Assembly: GCF_010020825.1 (NCBI RefSeq)
Contig: NZ_JAACJE010000001.1
Coordinates: forward strand, 2,852,001 to 2,916,000
Source: Acidovorax sp. 210-6
Lineage (GTDB): Bacteria > Pseudomonadota > Gammaproteobacteria > Burkholderiales > Burkholderiaceae_C
DNA length: 64,000 nucleotides
Direction of reading: 5' to 3'
The notes beneath the pieces are model-generated. The model worked only from the letters and a program-made list of their open reading frames with translations, did no database searches and was not told where the DNA came from. The translations under genes were made by a program, and so were the position numbers. Of this stretch, positions 8,437 to 16,925 are shown in pieces; within the stretch, counting starts at the first letter, position 1; each line of letters begins with the position of its first letter.

Positions 8437-9141
8437 ATGCAAGCAGAAACGCTCCAGGCGGCCCACCGGCCGCCTGAGATTGAGCGCACCCGCGTGGCAG
8501 TCGCCCTGCCACCGGATGCGACCTCCTCCGGCGAGGCGCTTTTCGTGCCGATCACCTGGGAAGATACGAACGACGACGGGGTGGGACGGCCCCGGATCCT
8601 GCGGGATCCGCACGATGCGCTGCCCTGCTTCACCAGCCGGAGACTGATCGGCTTCCTCTGCCAGGACCGGGCCACGCGCACGGTCGATGGCAATCTGAAG
8701 CTCTGGTACGGGGAGGTCAGCCCCGAAGACTACCTCCGGCTGTGGCGCGAGGCCCTCAAGAGCCCCCTGACGCCAGCGCAGCTGGCCGAGCGGCATGGCC
8801 TGTGCCTTCGCGTCACGCTGTGCGCAACCCTCGACAGGGTGCGCGGCATGCGCTGCCCCTGGCCGAATGCTCCATTCGAGACCTTCGAGCATCTGGAGGC
8901 CTTCTATGGAACGCGGCTGATCCACATCACGGCTGAAACCGGCGAGACACGCTTCGGGCTCTCGCTCGACCTGCGCGAGCCCGAGGCCGCGCGCCATACG
9001 TTCTACGTTGAATCGCTGCTGGCCCAGACCGGGGACACGCAGGCCGGGATGCGCGTGACGCTCGGGCGCGTGGCCCAGCCCCCGTACCGCCTGCCTGTCT
9101 TCGACTGGCAGGCCAACCTGTTCGAGGAGGCCACGCCATGA
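8437..9141 (+). CDS. ICE-type hypothetical protein (234 aa)
   Basis: No function is recognised. The start ATG has CAGGAG seven bases upstream; the longer open frame beginning at 8221 is upstream leader sequence. The protein is soluble, with no signal peptide or membrane segment, rich in arginine and acidic residues. A tryptophan-rich region (LWYGEVSPEDYLRLWREAL, about residues 88-106) stands out. The last four bases overlap the next gene (ATGA), so the two are translationally coupled. It is the first gene after leader copy A and probably belongs to the conjugative-element backbone. Confidence 0.75.
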   Translation: MQAETLQAAHRPPEIERTRVAVALPPDATSSGEALFVPITWEDTNDDGVGRPRILRDPHDALPCFTSRRLIGFLCQDRATRTVDGNLKLWYGEVSPEDYLRLWREALKSPLTPAQLAERHGLCLRVTLCATLDRVRGMRCPWPNAPFETFEHLEAFYGTRLIHITAETGETRFGLSLDLREPEAARHTFYVESLLAQTGDTQAGMRVTLGRVAQPPYRLPVFDWQANLFEEATP

Positions 9142-9677
9142 GCCACCGCGTCGAATACCAGTGGGCCGCGTTCCACGTGCCAGGCGCTCCGCTCGGGCTG
9201 GCCCAGGACCGCTACATCATCGCCATCGAAGGCGGCGACAACACCGTGCGCTGCGGAACCCACGGCAGACGTGCATGCAGTTGGAACGCCTGCATGGTAG
9301 GTGACCGCTCGCAGATCCTGCGGCAGGCCGTTCAGGCTGCCGGTGCCTGCGAGAACGGCAGCTTGAGGCCCCATGGACGCCGCTGGATGCCGGAGACCTA
9401 CATCCGCCAGATCCGCTATCTGCTGGACGCGGCCGCCGCCACGCCCCCGCAGGGATCCTGGCATGCGCGGCTGCGCGCTGCGGCGGACCACCCCGCCATC
9501 GAGGCGCTGCGCCAGCTCGGCCTGGAACCGCGGCTGGAAACCCGCGACGGGCAGCAGCAGGCTCTCGTCGAGCCACGGCCCGAGCACCATGGCGCGTACT
9601 TCGCGCTGATCGATCGCTACGCCAGCGGACTGCCTGCGCGGTGCTGGATCGAGGTGTGCGGACTGCCGACCTCGTGA
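9138..9677 (+). CDS. ICE-type hypothetical protein (179 aa)
   Basis: No function is recognised. The ATG overlaps the stop of the upstream gene. The N-terminal half reads as a beta-rich domain (VEYQWAAFHVPG, RYIIAIEGGDNTV) and has two cysteines in CSWNACM. The last ~25 residues (YFALIDRYASGLPARCWIEV) resemble an out-of-frame fragment at 16716-16805, so this C-terminal module exists more than once in the element. A strong hairpin terminator follows. Confidence 0.75.
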   Translation: MSHRVEYQWAAFHVPGAPLGLAQDRYIIAIEGGDNTVRCGTHGRRACSWNACMVGDRSQILRQAVQAAGACENGSLRPHGRRWMPETYIRQIRYLLDAAAATPPQGSWHARLRAAADHPAIEALRQLGLEPRLETRDGQQQALVEPRPEHHGAYFALIDRYASGLPARCWIEVCGLPTS

Positions 9678-9697
9678 ACGTCCGGCATCTCCTGGAG

Positions 9698-9731
9698 AAA
9701 AGCCCTGCCGCCATGCGGCAGGGCTTTCGTT
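9698..9731. terminator. Bidirectional rho-independent terminator
   Basis: AAAGCCCTGCCGC pairs with GCGGCAGGGCTTT around CAT. TTTCGTTTT follows on the plus strand and TTTTCTCC on the minus strand. It separates the convergent 9138 and 9756 genes. Confidence 0.85.
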
Positions 9732-9755
9732 TTCCAGCTCACGCCTGCGCGCGTT

Positions 9756-11897
9756 TCACGCCACGCGCCGTTCCTGCCCCGGCTCCGCACCTCGCACAAC
9801 ACGAAACGGCGGCAACCCCGCGATCAGACGCCGCCCCCACGGGGTGCTTCCGAGCCGCGTATCCAGCACCGTGATGCGGCCGCGGTCCTCGCACGTGCGC
9901 AGCAGCCGGCCCACGGCCTGCGCCAGCCGGATACCAACCTCCGGAACGCTGCGCTCCATGAAGGCCGACCTGCCTTGGGCCTCGATCCATTCGCGCCGGG
10001 CCTGCTCCACCGGGTCGTCGGGCACGGCGAACGGCAGCTTGGCCATGATCAGATGCGTGCAGTAGGCACCGGGCAGGTCCACGCCCTCGGACAAGCTGGC
10101 CAATCCGAACAGGACGGAGCGCTGGCCCTGGTCGATGCGCACCCTGTGCCGTTCCAGCAGCTCGCGCTTGGACACCGTCCCCTGCATCAGCACCTCCCCG
10201 CGCAGCGCGGACGGCAGGGCCTGCTCGACCTGGTGCATCTGGCGGGCCGACGCGAACAGCACCAAAGCGCCCGCCTGGGCCGCCAGCAGCGGAGGCAGCC
10301 GCGCCGCGACCTCCTGCGTGTGGGCCTCGGCATCGCGCGGGTGCGAGCGCATGCGGGGCAGGTGCAGTTCGGCCTGGGCCTGGTGATCGAAGGGCGATGG
10401 CAGGTTGAGCGCACGCACGCTGCCGTAGACATCCAGGCCGGACTCCTCCAAGAAGAGGTCGAACGATCCGCAGGCCTGCAGCGTCGCCGAGGTCAGCACC
10501 GCCGCGCCGGCGCGCTCCCAGAGCAGCGCGCGCAGGCGCTCCCCGCCGCTGATCGGTGCCGCACACACGTGGTACTCGGCCGTGCCGCCTGTCCTGCCGC
10601 CGCGCTCGACCCAGCGCGCCATGGGCTTCCCGCCATCGGGCACCGGGCACAGCATTCCGTCCCAGGTAGCGGCCAGGTGCTCCGCGCTGCCGAGGCAGGC
10701 ACCGAGCGCCGCGACGTGGGGCTGCGCGGCCACCGCATCCTGGCGAGCGCGTTCCAACGCTGCATTCCGTACGGAACCCAGGGCCTCTCGGAGTGCCGCG
10801 GCGGCCGCGCGGATGCGGCTCCCCGCCTCGGCGATGCCCGGCGGCAGCGCGCCATGCGGGAAACGGTGAACCTCGCCGTCGTCGCCGAACGCGCAATGCC
10901 GGGACAATGCCGCGTGCAGCGCCGCCACATCCGTGCCGAGGCGCTGCCCCTCATTCTCGACGGCTTCCACCAACCCGCGGTCCAGCCGCAGGGCGCTGCC
11001 CGCCTCGGCCGCCACGGCGGCGGCCTCCTCAGCCCAGCGCGCGGCGCCGAGCACCGCGTGCCGCGACGCGCTGCGAGCGGCCGCCTTTGCTGGCAGGCCG
11101 TGGGCCTCGTCGAACACGAAGAGGGTTTCTGACGGGTCCGGCAGCAGCGCCCCGGGCTCCATCTCCAGCGCGGCCAGCACGAGGTCATGGTTGGCCACGA
11201 TGACGTCCACTTCCTTGAGCCGCTGCCGGGCGGCCTGGTAGGGGCAGCGCGCGTAGTCCGCGCAGCGCGGCCCGAGGCAGCCCTGGCGGTCGGTGCTGAT
11301 GCGGTTCCAAAGACCGTCCGGGATCGGCTCCGGCCATTCGTCGCGGTCGCCGGACCAGCTCTCGCCCGCGAAGGCATGGGCCAGCCGCCCTTCCAGGCGC
11401 ACAGGCTGCGCCAACGCATGCGGGACCGGCGAGCCTCCGAGGTCGGCGACGGGCTGCTGGGCCTGCGGCCGCAGCAGCTTGGCCGGGCACACGTAGCGCC
11501 GCCGACCCTTCGCCAGTGCGCAACTGAACGCGACCGGCAGGTGCCTCTGCAGGGCGGGCAGATCCTTCGCCATGAGCTGCTCCTGCAGCGCTACAGTCGA
11601 GGACGACACGACCACGGTGCGTCCGCGCGAACGCGCGAGCACGATGGCCGGCAGCAGGTAGCCCAGGGTCTTTCCCGTACCGGTGCCGGCCTCGATCGCA
11701 GCGATACGCTGGGCTGGTGGCCGCAAGCCTTCTTCCGCGTCGCCAAGGCTGCCCAGGGCCTGCGCCACCTCGGCCATCATCACGAGCTGCCCCCGGCGGC
11801 TCGTGTAGTCCGGCATGGCCTCGCGCAGCGCGCGCAGGCAGGTCTGCATCTGGGATTTTTCTGCATCGGTGAGCATGCGGACAGCTTCTCGCGACAT
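9756..11897 (-). CDS. DinG-like ATP-dependent DNA helicase with Fe-S domain
   Basis: A 713-residue superfamily 2 helicase of the DinG/XPD group, which unwinds DNA 5' to 3'. Walker A is GTGTGKT (residues 71-77) and motif II is DEAH (263-266). Four cysteines between them (Cys137 in YVCPAK, Cys207, Cys212 and Cys218 in CLGPRCADYARC) are the expected 4Fe-4S ligands. The C-terminal helicase half has SLSEGVDLPG and QAVGRLLRTCEDRG (motif VI). A second start at 11876 (MLTDAEKSQ) is possible. This version is conjugative-element borne, so a role in ICE replication or transfer is more likely than housekeeping repair (inference). Confidence 0.88.
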   Translation of the reverse strand: MSREAVRMLTDAEKSQMQTCLRALREAMPDYTSRRGQLVMMAEVAQALGSLGDAEEGLRPPAQRIAAIEAGTGTGKTLGYLLPAIVLARSRGRTVVVSSSTVALQEQLMAKDLPALQRHLPVAFSCALAKGRRRYVCPAKLLRPQAQQPVADLGGSPVPHALAQPVRLEGRLAHAFAGESWSGDRDEWPEPIPDGLWNRISTDRQGCLGPRCADYARCPYQAARQRLKEVDVIVANHDLVLAALEMEPGALLPDPSETLFVFDEAHGLPAKAAARSASRHAVLGAARWAEEAAAVAAEAGSALRLDRGLVEAVENEGQRLGTDVAALHAALSRHCAFGDDGEVHRFPHGALPPGIAEAGSRIRAAAAALREALGSVRNAALERARQDAVAAQPHVAALGACLGSAEHLAATWDGMLCPVPDGGKPMARWVERGGRTGGTAEYHVCAAPISGGERLRALLWERAGAAVLTSATLQACGSFDLFLEESGLDVYGSVRALNLPSPFDHQAQAELHLPRMRSHPRDAEAHTQEVAARLPPLLAAQAGALVLFASARQMHQVEQALPSALRGEVLMQGTVSKRELLERHRVRIDQGQRSVLFGLASLSEGVDLPGAYCTHLIMAKLPFAVPDDPVEQARREWIEAQGRSAFMERSVPEVGIRLAQAVGRLLRTCEDRGRITVLDTRLGSTPWGRRLIAGLPPFRVVRGAEPGQERRVA

Positions 11898-12000
11898 GCG
11901 GCGTCTTCAAGAGCCAGCACTCGCCGGGACGCCGAGACCCTGCACGCGCGCCGCCCGAAGCCCCATGCCCGCGGGGCTGCCTTCGTACCCCAGAAACAGC

Positions 12001-12038
12001 AACGCCCGGCCCGCCATCCAAGGCGGTCCGGGCGTTTT
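12001..12038. terminator. Hairpin terminator between the 12070 gene and the helicase
   Basis: AACGCCCGG...CCGGGCGTT with a second inner GC pairing block. GTTTTATT follows on the plus strand; a weaker GCTGTTTC follows on the minus strand, where it would end the 12070 gene. Confidence 0.65.
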
Positions 12039-12069
12039 ATTGCGCTCCTATCTATTTCGTTTGTCGGCC

Positions 12070-12861
12070 TCAGCCGATCTGGACCACGACCAGCACGGCG
12101 TCCAGGGTGCTGCCATGCTGCGCGCAGAACCGCTCGCAGGGCTCTGCCGCCCGGTCTCTCAGGCCAGCCTGTCGGGCCAGCGCGAGCAAGTGCAGCAACG
12201 CATCCGACGGCGCGAAGAGCACATCGCGGCCTTCTCCATCGACCCACAGGATGGCACCGGGCTCGGACTCGGGCCGGGCCGACGCGATGTCATCCACTTC
12301 ATCGGCATAGTTCGACAGCAGGTCCTCCAGCCAGTCGGCCTGGTTCTCCCGCAGTCTCGCCGTCTCGACGTCCAGGCCGTGTGCGCAGGCGAGTGCCTTG
12401 CGCGCATGGAGCAGCACCTCCTCCAACATTGCGCTGTGCGAGAGCACGCCAGCCTGCGCATCGCTGATCCACAGCCAGGCCAGCACCCAGGCGCCGCCGT
12501 CGCCGACCGAAGTGGTGGTGTGGTCGTCGATCTCCGTGTCGTCGTCCGCATCGATAGTCGCGCGGGCCGCCGAGACGTAGGGATCGTCTCCGGGCACCGC
12601 GAAAGCCCGGATGCACTCTCCGATGGTCAGGCCCCCTGCGCACAGGGCTTCCAGGGAAGGGATGCCTGGTACCGCACCCGACGCCGGTACGGACGGCGCA
12701 GTTTCGCGGGACTGGTCCTGGTTGGCCGACTCGCGCAGGTAGTGGCGCGCTCGCTCGATCACGGCCCAGCAGTCTCCGGTGGCAGGCTCATCGTTGCTCT
12801 CGGCGAACCTGAGCGCGTACGCCAGCAGGTCGTCGATGAGCGTTCTCGGATCGGTGTTCAT
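12070..12861 (-). CDS. ICE-type hypothetical protein (263 aa)
   Basis: No function is recognised. The protein is acidic (repeated Asp/Glu, e.g. TIDADDDTEIDDHTTT) with no signal or membrane segment. The middle (GGAWVLAWLWISDAQAGVLS) is tryptophan-rich and probably helical; the C-terminal third (GRDVLFAPSDALLHLLALAR) is helical. GAAGGAGAAACCAC precedes the ATG and gives a strong ribosome binding site. It lies downstream of the 12966 gene on the same strand, with a long hairpin between them. Confidence 0.75.
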   Translation of the reverse strand: MNTDPRTLIDDLLAYALRFAESNDEPATGDCWAVIERARHYLRESANQDQSRETAPSVPASGAVPGIPSLEALCAGGLTIGECIRAFAVPGDDPYVSAARATIDADDDTEIDDHTTTSVGDGGAWVLAWLWISDAQAGVLSHSAMLEEVLLHARKALACAHGLDVETARLRENQADWLEDLLSNYADEVDDIASARPESEPGAILWVDGEGRDVLFAPSDALLHLLALARQAGLRDRAAEPCERFCAQHGSTLDAVLVVVQIG

Positions 12862-12893
12862 GTGGTTTCTCCTTCATGAAAATGAAGGGGCGC

Positions 12894-12923
12894 TACCCCC
12901 AGGGGCCAGCGCCCCTGGGGGTA
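12894..12923. terminator. Perfect 13-bp stem hairpin between two leftward genes
   Basis: TACCCCCAGGGGC (12894-12906) pairs perfectly with 12911-12923 around CAGC. A weak CATTTTCATG follows leftward. It may be a partial terminator or an RNA-stability hairpin between the 12966 and 12070 genes. Confidence 0.5.
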
Positions 12924-12965
12924 ATGGATGTGATGCCGGTAGCACGCCGGTGGCAGGCGCCGGGA

Positions 12966-14276
12966 CTAGTGCACCGCGGCACCCAGATGCATCACGGTGT
13001 TCAAGAGGGTGTATTCCAGGGTCTGCTCGGCGTACTCGCTGCCGACATAGCCCCAAACCTCCTCGTCGCGGTCCTCGACGCGCCGTCCAGTGACGCGGTC
13101 CACCACGTAGACGACGATGCCGTAGACCTCGCCGTTGACCCAGGCGTTGTATTCATCGAGCACGCCGCGACAGTACCGCTCGGCTTCCTCGGCGAGCTTG
13201 GCCGCCACTTTGGACGGCGGGACGTCCAGGCCCGAGGCTTCGACCAGCGCCGCCATGGCCTGCGTCCGTGTCGCATAGCCGCCGATCCAGGTGGTCCCCC
13301 CGTCGAGGGAATAGTGCACGGCCGGCGGATCGCCCCGGCCGCCGGCCGTGCCGGACCAGCACGCTTCGCCAACGCCCAGTTCGCGCAGCACGTTGGACCG
13401 GATGTTGTCCTCGGCGTCCTCATCGGGCACCCAGATGGCACCGCCGCGCGTGGTGTCCCAGCGACACTGCATGCCATGGCCGGTCACGCTGTAGACGACG
13501 CCGCCATGGTCGTAGATGTCGAGCAGGACCGCCAGCGGGTAGCCGATGCTGCCTGCCGCGAGGGCACGCTCCCAGGCCGCCTCCGCCTCGCTTTCGCAGA
13601 GCAGGTTCGCCAGGTCCTTGAGCTTGTCGTGCCAGCACGGTGCCAGGTCGTTCCACCAGGGAACGTCGAGGAACTGCTTGGCGATGTAGTCGAGCGCGAA
13701 CTCCCAGCCTTCCTGGTGGACGGCATCCTCGACCGTCTGCAGGACCGCGTTCCACGTGGCTGCCTTGTCGCGGCTGCGCAGGAGGTTGCCCAGCGTCGCC
13801 ATCAGCGAGCGGTTCTTGCGGAGCGAAGCGACAACGCAGTCGGCCAACTGGCCGGACACACCCTCGTCGCCGAGATCCTTGTTGCCGTCGCCGTCGCGCC
13901 CCAGGGCGTGGAAGAAGTACCCCTCCTCGTCGCGCCGCGCGCGCCGCCCTCGGTGGTACAGACAGCCCATGGCATGGCCCTCGGCCAGGGGGTTGCAGCG
14001 CTCCGCGTCGTCATCGATGCACAGGCCGCCGGCCACGATGAACCTCTCCATCATGACCATGCGCTCCTCGGTGTCCGGCGGGATACGCAGCACTGCCTTG
14101 ACGTCGATCGCCTCTTGCGCGTCGACCGCGCCGACGAAGGCCACCTCGGAGAGCGATTCACGTGCGTCCTCGACGCCGGGAAGCGCCAGCCCCCGGATGG
14201 CGAAAGGAACCCCTTTCACGGCAACGACCGTCTCCGGCCGCAGGTTGGAAAGAATCTTGACTTGGTGTTTGTTCAT
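12966..14276 (-). CDS. ICE-type hypothetical protein (436 aa)
   Basis: No function is recognised. It is a soluble 436-residue protein starting MNKHQVKILSNLRPETVVAV with TCAAGGAGCC upstream as ribosome binding site. The N-terminal third is a mixed alpha/beta region containing a candidate metal or nucleotide loop (CLIDDDAERCN-like, residues ~95-105). The C-terminal half has many tryptophans and tyrosines, including an HYSLDGGTTWIGGYATR stretch. Long soluble proteins of this sort occur beside leader-type genes in conjugative elements. It could be an anti-restriction-like or regulatory protein, but nothing in the sequence settles this. Confidence 0.75.
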   Translation of the reverse strand: MNKHQVKILSNLRPETVVAVKGVPFAIRGLALPGVEDARESLSEVAFVGAVDAQEAIDVKAVLRIPPDTEERMVMMERFIVAGGLCIDDDAERCNPLAEGHAMGCLYHRGRRARRDEEGYFFHALGRDGDGNKDLGDEGVSGQLADCVVASLRKNRSLMATLGNLLRSRDKAATWNAVLQTVEDAVHQEGWEFALDYIAKQFLDVPWWNDLAPCWHDKLKDLANLLCESEAEAAWERALAAGSIGYPLAVLLDIYDHGGVVYSVTGHGMQCRWDTTRGGAIWVPDEDAEDNIRSNVLRELGVGEACWSGTAGGRGDPPAVHYSLDGGTTWIGGYATRTQAMAALVEASGLDVPPSKVAAKLAEEAERYCRGVLDEYNAWVNGEVYGIVVYVVDRVTGRRVEDRDEEVWGYVGSEYAEQTLEYTLLNTVMHLGAAVH

Positions 14277-14943
14277 GATGGCTCCTTGAACAAGTCGCGG
14301 GGCCGTCCCTGCGCGGGAAGCGTCCCGCTAGGGTTGACAGGTGTCCTTTGCCGGTGCGGCGCGGGACATCGAAAGGTTGCCGACGCGCGAAACTGCGCAT
14401 GCAGCGCGGGCGCGGGGCACAATGAAAATGGAAAGCCCCTGAGCGGATCCGCGCAGGGGTCAAGAAAACGGACAACCCGGCAGGGGCTGCCACACGGCGG
14501 AAAACGGGCCACCCGTTGACAGGTGGCGCGATCGCAAAGCGGACACCGTCCGCATGTCTCACAAGGCTACGATTCGCTCGATGAGCAGGCTGGCAGCTTG
14601 CCTGTGACGGCGCGCAGCGCCGAAAGCCTGATCACTCTATCACCCACTGCCGCAGCGTTCAATATGCGGCGCGGTCGAGGTCTGCCTCAACCGTTCCTTG
14701 CCCGGCGTGATGTGGACGCCAATGCGCAGGGCGAGATCCAGCAGCTTCGCGCAACCCTGGTCGTCCTGCAGCAGGCTGCATGTCCCCCTTCTGCTGCAAC
14801 ACCCCGTCGCATCCTGCGGCGCATGGTCGCCACCCGCATTCGCCCGCCGAGCCAGGCGTTCGCGGCTCGCGGTCGCGCGACTGCGGCGGCAGCTACCGCA
14901 TCCCGGCCCACACTCAAGGCTCACCCGCTTCCTGCAAGGAAGC

Positions 14944-14978
14944 CCCGGCCATGCCGGGCGTCGCAGTCGTTACCTGCC
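14944..14978 (+). promoter_or_regulatory. Repeated two-hairpin leader element, copy B
   Basis: Stem 1 is CCCGGC/GCCGGG around CAT; stem 2 is GCAG/CTGC with loop TCGTTAC. It lies 86 bp before the ATG at 15065. Confidence 0.8.
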
Positions 14979-15013
14979 CGGCGCGGATCCGTCCCGCCAA
15001 CCACTTCCACCTG

Positions 15014-15045
15014 GGAGCACCGTCTCCCTTGGAGCGGTGTTCCCG
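15014..15045 (+). promoter_or_regulatory. Start-proximal switch-like hairpin (copy B leader)
   Basis: GGGAG (15014-15018) can close a short hairpin with CTCCC (15025-15029). Alternatively GGGAGCACC can pair with GGTGTTCCC (15037-15045), just before the GGAGAA ribosome binding site. The two pairings exclude each other. Confidence 0.5.
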
Positions 15046-15064
15046 TCCACCCCTGGAGAACACC

Positions 15065-15346
15065 ATGCACACAACCTGCTCCGACAGTGTCGGTCCGGCA
15101 CAGGACCACGCCGCCATAGACCTCGAAGAGCTGCTCGGGGACGGCGAAGCCCAACTCGTCTACGAAGGGCTCTACCGCCTGCGTGAAGCCAAGGTCGAGG
15201 CACTGGGCATCGTGCGAGCCGCAGGGCTGAGCCCCCATGGCCGGCCCTTCGAGCCCTGGGACTTCGGCGTTCCGCAGATCGACCAGTTGCTGGGCCGCCT
15301 CGGTGCCGACCCCGTCGAAGCCTCCCCCACCACGCCGGAGTGCTGA
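15065..15346 (+). CDS. ICE-type hypothetical protein (93 aa)
   Basis: No function is recognised. It starts MHTTCSDSVGPAQDH with CTGGAGAAC upstream. The protein is acidic and helical (IDLEELLGDGEAQLVYEGLY) and ends with an LGRLGADPVEAS tail. It is the first gene of a short rightward operon; the next ATG begins one base after its stop, so the pair is translationally coupled. Leader copy B precedes it. Confidence 0.7.
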   Translation: MHTTCSDSVGPAQDHAAIDLEELLGDGEAQLVYEGLYRLREAKVEALGIVRAAGLSPHGRPFEPWDFGVPQIDQLLGRLGADPVEASPTTPEC

Positions 15347-15347
15347 G

Positions 15348-15809
15348 ATGGGTCCGACGCCATACCAGTACCTGCCCCTATGGGCCAAGGTCGCGATCGA
15401 ACGGCTCGACGCGGACGCCGCGCTGCGCAGCGAGGCCATGCTCGACGAGCTGCTGGACAGCTACGCACGGTGCTACGCAGAAGTGGTCGATGCGCAGACC
15501 CGCGATTCGGCAAGGCACATCTGTCGGCGCCGTTTCATCGGCTCGTACACCGAACCGCCGCGGCCCGAGCCCGTTCCGCCCGGAACCTTGCGCCTGGTCC
15601 GGCTAGCGCGCGAAGGCGCACTCAGCACCGGCGACCGCGTGGCGACACAGCGGCTGGGCGAATGCGAGGTCACCCGCGTCCACGACCAGCACTCGATCGA
15701 GGTGCGTGATCCGTCCACCGGGCGGCACTACTTGATCAGCGGCCTGGATTTCGGAACGGACGCACGCGTCGTGGAAGTCGAAGCGGCCCGCGGCGCGACG
15801 GCCCCTTGA
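15348..15809 (+). CDS. ICE-type hypothetical protein (153 aa)
   Basis: No function is recognised. The start is the ATG one base after the preceding stop. The N-terminal ~70 residues are helical (DADAALRSEAMLDELLDSYA). The C-terminal half looks like a small beta-barrel (LRLVRLAREGALSTGDRV, CEVTRVHDQHSIEVRDP), suggesting a binding module. Nothing identifies a ligand. It lies in the operon led by leader copy B. Confidence 0.7.
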   Translation: MGPTPYQYLPLWAKVAIERLDADAALRSEAMLDELLDSYARCYAEVVDAQTRDSARHICRRRFIGSYTEPPRPEPVPPGTLRLVRLAREGALSTGDRVATQRLGECEVTRVHDQHSIEVRDPSTGRHYLISGLDFGTDARVVEVEAARGATAP

Positions 15810-15902
15810 TCCGAGCACACGAACCGGCCACCAAGGGCCGCCCTTTCCATAGATCCGGTGGACAGGCGTCGCCTGCCCGCCATGCCATTACTGGAGTACA
15901 TC

Positions 15903-16244
15903 ATGTCCATTCCCAAAGCCATCGAAGGCGCGATGAACCGCTGGAACTCGGTGGAGACGGCGTTGCGCGCCGCCAATCCAGGTGCCAGCAAGGAAGACAT
16001 CTACCACGCCACCGCCGACGCGATGAACCGATCACTCGGTCTGCCACAGGGCGAACGGCGCACCGTCTTCGACGACGGCACCTACCGCGTGCAGGTCAGC
16101 CGCCTGTTCGCCGTCATCGCGCGCAAGGATGGCGCCGAGTTCTACGTGCCCACCCACCACGCCTGGTTCGACCGCGTCGCCACGGCGGATTGCCGCCGCA
16201 CCGTGGAAGATTTGCACGCCGAGCTGGTGGCCACCACTGCCTGA
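15903..16244 (+). CDS. ICE-type hypothetical protein (113 aa)
   Basis: No function is recognised. It starts MSIPKAIEGAMNRWN with ACTGGAG as ribosome binding site; an upstream in-frame ATG at 15858 is leader sequence. The protein has an N-terminal helical part and a C-terminal alpha/beta part (YRVQVSRLFAVIARKDGAEF). The small zinc-ribbon gene follows 14 bp downstream. A 15-base match to the leader core lacking nine internal bases lies at 15865-15879 just upstream. Confidence 0.7.
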   Translation: MSIPKAIEGAMNRWNSVETALRAANPGASKEDIYHATADAMNRSLGLPQGERRTVFDDGTYRVQVSRLFAVIARKDGAEFYVPTHHAWFDRVATADCRRTVEDLHAELVATTA

Positions 16245-16258
16245 TCGGAGGACTTCGC

Positions 16259-16438
16259 ATGTCCATGCCACGCCCCCCTGCCTGCCCGATGTGCTCGGGC
16301 GAAGGTGCCCTGCTGGGACCGCTGGGCTCGCTGAACTGGTTTCGCTGCCGCCACTGCGGTTGGGATTTCAGCCGGCCACGCCGCCAGAGACCCCGGCCAT
16401 CCGCAGCCGCCACCCCTTCACAGGCGAAGTCACCATGA
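16259..16438 (+). CDS. Small zinc-ribbon protein (59 aa)
   Basis: A 59-residue basic protein with two CxxC knuckles: CPMC near residue 10 and CRHC near residue 31. Together they would bind one zinc ion. An arginine/proline-rich C-terminal tail follows (SRPRRQRPRPSAAATPSQ), suitable for nucleic-acid contact. CGGAGGAC gives a strong ribosome binding site. The stop overlaps the start of the next gene (ATGA). The role is unknown; DNA or RNA binding is inference. Confidence 0.7.
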   Translation: MSMPRPPACPMCSGEGALLGPLGSLNWFRCRHCGWDFSRPRRQRPRPSAAATPSQAKSP

Positions 16439-16737
16439 GCGACACGTCTGCGCAGCACCTGCTGACCCATGCCGAGCCCCTGGTCGCGATCTCGATCGCG
16501 CATCTGCGCCCAGCCACACGACAGCGCCTGGCCGACGGCGATCTGTCGGTGATCGCCTATCCCAACGACTACGGCGGATTCGTCTACGTCGGCTCCGCCG
16601 ACGAAAACATTCCAGACGAACCCGAGCTGGTCCCGATCTTCGCAGCGGCGCAGGCAGTCGGCATCATCTGGATCAAGTTCGATGCCGACGCCGAAGCGGT
16701 TGAAGGCTTCGACACCTGGCCGTGTACTTCCGGTTGA
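16435..16737 (+). CDS. ICE-type hypothetical protein, paralogue of the 31857 gene (100 aa)
   Basis: The protein aligns along its whole core with the one at 31857-32165: both share LAEPL, the R-Q-x-L-A/H-x-x-D-LSV block, YPxDYGGFVYVGS (Asp/Asn variants), and a V/I-W-I/L-KFD strand. The function is unknown and the fold is probably small alpha/beta. The last residues (DTWPCTSG) diverge from the paralogue. An out-of-frame continuation at 16716-16805 resembles the tail of the 9138 gene product, so the 3' end may be a fusion or frameshift scar. Confidence 0.75.
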   Translation: MSDTSAQHLLTHAEPLVAISIAHLRPATRQRLADGDLSVIAYPNDYGGFVYVGSADENIPDEPELVPIFAAAQAVGIIWIKFDADAEAVEGFDTWPCTSG

Positions 16738-16805
16738 TCGACCGCCATATCGGCGATCTGCCGACGTGGTACTGGTTCAAGGTGCATGGATTGCCTGCTT
16801 CCTGA
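16716..16805 (+). pseudogene. Out-of-frame gene-end fragment
   Basis: In a frame different from the 16435 gene the sequence reads YFRLIDRHIGDLPTWYWFKV and then HGLPAS before a stop. This matches the tail of the 9138 gene product (YFALIDRYASGLPARCWIEV, then CGLPTS). It is either the lost C-terminus of the 16435 gene after a frameshift, or a remnant of a 9138-like gene joined by deletion. Confidence 0.55.
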
Positions 16806-16823
16806 ACCTTCCCGATAGACCAA

Positions 16824-16846
16824 CCCCACCGCACCGCGCGGTGGGG
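16824..16846. terminator. Hairpin between convergent genes
   Basis: CCCCACCGC pairs with GCGGTGGGG around ACCGC, with no T-run on either strand. It lies between the 16435 gene and the leftward RES toxin gene. Confidence 0.35.
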
Positions 16847-16925
16847 AGCCGGCCCCCATCGCCCGCGCCGCCGGGGTTTCGCGCGGCCCCCACACCCTGT
16901 CTCTTCGCCCTTCCGCGGCGCCCCT

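Larger units (their letters stand above)
14277..15064. other. 788-bp non-coding divergent region
   Basis: It separates the leftward 12966 gene from the rightward 15065 gene. It holds several GC-rich hairpins (e.g. CCCCTG/CAGGGG near 14430-14460), leader copy B and a start-proximal hairpin. A leftward frame near 14640-14790 (CAKLLDLALRIGVHITPGKE) is protein-like but has no start and may be a gene remnant. Confidence 0.5.

Noticed and set aside
12876-14519. 547-codon open frame on the plus strand
   Set aside because: It mirrors the 12966 gene; the minus frame has a good ribosome binding site and normal amino-acid composition.
14640-14790. Protein-like leftward frame in the divergent spacer
   Set aside because: It has no start codon or ribosome binding site and the upstream part is low-complexity; noted only as a possible remnant.
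15865-15879. Possible seventh copy of the leader element
   Set aside because: GGCGTCGCCTGCCCG equals copy B with nine internal bases missing, but the loop and second stem are lost, so it may be chance in GC-rich DNA.
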